Shown here: piece after piece, positions 61,541-64,000 of the stretch | Layout of the letters: the number at the start of each line of letters is the position of its first letter | Position numbering within the stretch: the stretch's first letter is position 1 | NCBI GenBank assembly: GCA_030266845.1 | Contig: JAJDIT010000002.1 | Coordinates: forward strand, 96,139-160,138 | Length of the DNA stretch: 64,000 nt | Origin: Acholeplasma sp. OttesenSCG-928-E16 | GTDB lineage: Bacteria; Bacillota_I; Bacilli_A; Acholeplasmatales; Acholeplasmataceae | Direction: 5' to 3' | The notes under the pieces: generated by a model | The model's input: the letters and a program-made list of their open reading frames with translations, nothing else | What the model was told of the DNA's origin: nothing | Database searches by the model: none | Made by a program: the position numbers and the translations under genes

Positions 61541-64000
61541 TTAGCTTACTATTCCACCTTGACCCCAATTATCATCTCCACTATTTGGTATGATCTCAAT
61601 GGTTACCGTGTATCTTACTGGAATAACTGAGTGAGGAATCTCAAAGTATGTAGTTGGTTTGTCACTCTCATCAACCTGCAATACTCCATTTAAATATATT
61701 ATAAACTCATAACTATGAGGCATGATAATATCGACATAGAACGTCCCTGAACCAGATCCTTTTTGAGAATTATGGACACCATATTGGCCATAATACTCAT
61801 CAGTTGGGTTTTCCTTAGAGAAGAAACTAAAGAAAGCGAACTCTAATAACTCAACAGGTGTGGTGTTGCTTGAACCCTCTGGAATACCGAATAGTTTTAA
61901 CATTAAGTAGACCATATCTAAGACATTTTCCTCAGTACTATGGAACACCTCAAAGGTAAAGAAAGCATTATTTGAAGTATCAATTACGGCGATATAATAA
62001 TCGGTATATAAAGTATCTAAACCAGGAACTGACGCAACATATCCTTCTGCATAAACTCGGTAGTAAATATAATTAAACTCTTCTTCATCTTCTAGCGGGA
62101 AGAAATTATCATTTAAGACGCTAATATCACTATCTTCATCGTTTGGATTATATATATATTCTGTAAAGCTAATAATCTCACCTAGTTCATTATAAACTGG
62201 AATCCTTCTAGCTATTACTGCTCCTGCCGGTAACCCAAATGTTGGTGAATAATACTCTAAGTTTGTTTTAGATACTTGACCAACCGTATAGAAGATATTC
62301 TCACTTCTAGATACTGCTTGATTTGAATAGTCAATATTTCCATATAAAATATTAATAACCTTTGGATATCCCGGTTCACCAGTTAACACGTTATAGTATA
62401 GCTCCGCGTTCATTGGTACAACTTCTCCAGTTTGTGAATCTACTAACATACTGCTTGGATACATAATAGTATTGATGGTAGCCATTGCAGTTTCTGAGGT
62501 AAAGGAAAGTGTTTCTAGTCTTGAAATCTTACTTCCGGCTTTTGAAGTAACTACTGGTATGAAAATTCTGCTCCATTCAAATTCCTCGTTATAAAATGGT
62601 GAGTCGATATCCCGATGTAAAAAAGTAAATTCATAAGAAGCATTATAAACGTAATTACCAATTGGGGCACCAGAAAAATATCTGATATTAAAACCATTTG
62701 TTGTTTGATCATATATAAAGTCGATATCCTCTTGATATTCCTTATCTGTATAAATAGTTAACCCACGTTCTAGTAAAGTGTTTGAGGTACTTAAATATAA
62801 CATTGAGTAATCGTGAAGATAGTTATATGTTGGGTTTTCTTCCCTAACAAATTCTTCATAGTAATTAACAGTCAAATCATCATTTGTTACCTTATTTGGA
62901 GTAAAATAAATACCCGATTTAGATGGTGTATTTAAGGCTCTTGAATCAACTAAGTCAAGTGATACACTAGCTTCCGTTAGATGATGGTAATAAACCATCT
63001 CTGGAACTTTATCTGGATCAAGTGGATCGTATGCCTCCGCTCTTACTGTTAATTTAACTGTATATCGTTTCCGATAATATGTGCTTGATTGATCCCCAAC
63101 CTGATTTAAGTCATTGACCCATGTAACATATGAATCTCCTGTTTTAACTAACTCAACACTCTTTAAAACACCAAAACTAGATATAGTCAAGCTCTTTAAA
63201 TACTCTGGAACGTTTAGTCCTGCTTCTAAATCGGCAGCTAAGACTGGTCCAAAACTATCGGTCCAAATGTCTGAAAAGTCTAGCACTTTTGTGCCTGCAA
63301 TCATTTGATCATAATTGGCATTTCCTGTCCCAAGGGCGTCATTAGCGTTAAAAGTTTGTTCATCGTAGTAATAACCAAATGGAATCGTCGTATAGTATGT
63401 ATTATTAGTTTTAGTAGCTGTTCCATACTCTGGAACAATAGTTAATATGTTAGCCTCAGTTGATTCAACACGACTTAGTTTAATAACGTGTTCTACCCGA
63501 TTTGCTCCACCACCAATATAAAACACTAATTCATATCTTCCTATTGGAAAGTCACTAACTGTAGTTAAGGTAACTGTATTAGTGAATTTAGTTTTATTTT
63601 TAATGTTACTTACTGTATCTAAACCAGCAACCCAGTGTCCAGAGGCATAATTATAGTTTCCACCAGCTGTCGAACTGACGGTGTTAGAGTTAGCAGTCTG
63701 TAAGCCTAGGGAAACAGTATATCCAGATAAAACCTCAACTCTTTCATAGGTAAGTTCATCGATTTCATACAATATTGGCATATCCACAATTGGTGTTGTT
63801 GATTCCTCAACATTGACATTTTTATATGTAACTACTACTGTATTACCAGGTTCAACACTATATAGAGTAACTTTTGTTGGATCAGATTCAATTTCTATTA
63901 CACTTGGATCTCCAGTCGAATTGGCATAAATATTGGTTCCACCAACTGATACACTGGATATTTCCGTAAATGATTGTTCCTGCATTCTTAATATTCTAAT
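61541..64000 (-). CDS. Large extracellular protein, C-terminal part (open at window edge)
   Basis: At least 819 residues; the frame stays open to base 64000, so the real start lies beyond the window (the ATG at 63985 has no ribosome binding site). Beta-rich, Thr/Ser/Tyr-rich, almost free of Cys, as expected for a secreted surface protein. The end (GTFYVDIIMPHSYEFIIYLN, then DDNWGQGGIVS) has no membrane anchor or LPxTG. No family recognised. Confidence 0.65.
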   Translation of the reverse strand: MRILRMQEQSFTEISSVSVGGTNIYANSTGDPSVIEIESDPTKVTLYSVEPGNTVVVTYKNVNVEESTTPIVDMPILYEIDELTYERVEVLSGYTVSLGLQTANSNTVSSTAGGNYNYASGHWVAGLDTVSNIKNKTKFTNTVTLTTVSDFPIGRYELVFYIGGGANRVEHVIKLSRVESTEANILTIVPEYGTATKTNNTYYTTIPFGYYYDEQTFNANDALGTGNANYDQMIAGTKVLDFSDIWTDSFGPVLAADLEAGLNVPEYLKSLTISSFGVLKSVELVKTGDSYVTWVNDLNQVGDQSSTYYRKRYTVKLTVRAEAYDPLDPDKVPEMVYYHHLTEASVSLDLVDSRALNTPSKSGIYFTPNKVTNDDLTVNYYEEFVREENPTYNYLHDYSMLYLSTSNTLLERGLTIYTDKEYQEDIDFIYDQTTNGFNIRYFSGAPIGNYVYNASYEFTFLHRDIDSPFYNEEFEWSRIFIPVVTSKAGSKISRLETLSFTSETAMATINTIMYPSSMLVDSQTGEVVPMNAELYYNVLTGEPGYPKVINILYGNIDYSNQAVSRSENIFYTVGQVSKTNLEYYSPTFGLPAGAVIARRIPVYNELGEIISFTEYIYNPNDEDSDISVLNDNFFPLEDEEEFNYIYYRVYAEGYVASVPGLDTLYTDYYIAVIDTSNNAFFTFEVFHSTEENVLDMVYLMLKLFGIPEGSSNTTPVELLEFAFFSFFSKENPTDEYYGQYGVHNSQKGSGSGTFYVDIIMPHSYEFIIYLNGVLQVDESDKPTTYFEIPHSVIPVRYTVTIEIIPNSGDDNWGQGGIVS

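Noticed and set aside
63983..63985. True start of the large surface protein at 63985
   Set aside because: No ribosome binding site or signal peptide follows, and the frame is open to the window end.

Overview
The window comes from a low-G+C Bacillota genome, most plausibly a wall-poor or Mollicutes-neighbouring lineage (Acholeplasma/Izemoplasma/Erysipelotrichia-like). Signs of this are the AT-rich sequence, near-consensus TTGACA/TATAAT promoters, purine-rich ribosome binding sites, PotA with a long coiled-coil insertion of the kind seen in mycoplasmas, and a HrcA/CIRCE-controlled dnaK operon. TGA is used as a stop and Trp is written TGG, so the standard bacterial code applies. The lineage assignment is an inference.

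Layout. 1-3.3 kb: leftward potABCD polyamine importer (potD cut by the window edge). 3.4-8.1 kb: an HD-GYP protein behind a leaderless promoter, and a compact operon of acyl-AMP ligase, acyl carrier protein, LRAT/NlpC-type acyltransferase and phosphopantetheinyl transferase, which looks like a small acyl-transfer pathway of unknown product. 8.2-13.1 kb: two ABC exporter half-transporters behind three small regulator-like proteins (one DUF2089-like). 13.2-19.3 kb: recD2, mnmA, nadE and nadD in one tightly overlapping run. 19.4-20.6 kb: plsC-like and Fur-like genes on the plus strand. 20.6-25.5 kb: 5'-3' exonuclease, small membrane protein, rsmH, M48-like peptidase, rpmF, yceD. 25.5-28 kb: membrane-tethered XRE regulator, degV, hemolysin III. 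28-32.7 kb: hrcA-grpE-dnaK-dnaJ. 32.7-41.4 kb: small membrane protein, MBL hydrolase, rpmG, ispG, a PEP-synthase/Rph-like phosphotransferase with a lipocalin-like partner, an ABC-F ATPase, a hotdog thioesterase.

41.5-58.3 kb is an accretion island in one tRNA-Lys(CTT) gene. A roughly 14.7-kb element (41540-56304) is bounded by a 44-bp direct repeat of the tRNA 5' half. It rebuilds the tRNA at its right end with its own promoter. It carries a tyrosine recombinase, an XRE repressor, a replication module (DnaD-like protein, winged-helix Rep candidate, four 21-22 bp spaced iterons), phage-type S24 and HNH-like genes, and a morphogenesis-like block: a Zot/pI-type ATPase, three secreted membrane-anchored proteins (one of 1169 residues) and a 77-residue two-helix membrane protein. 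This resembles a filamentous-phage-like integrative plasmid, unusually large and without a visible HUH replicase. A second segment (56321-58300) sits against the 3' half of the same tRNA, flanked by a 55-bp direct repeat, and carries an AAA/DUF4143 ATPase and a GNAT gene.

58.4-64 kb: a frameshifted acetyltransferase, a GNAT-dipeptidase fusion, a BIG2-domain lipoprotein and the 3' part of a large surface protein. Three copies of a dyad TCTAC-N5-GTAGA lie in promoter regions at 26.2, 33.2 and 38.8 kb and suggest an undescribed regulon, possibly read by the XRE-membrane protein next to the first copy.
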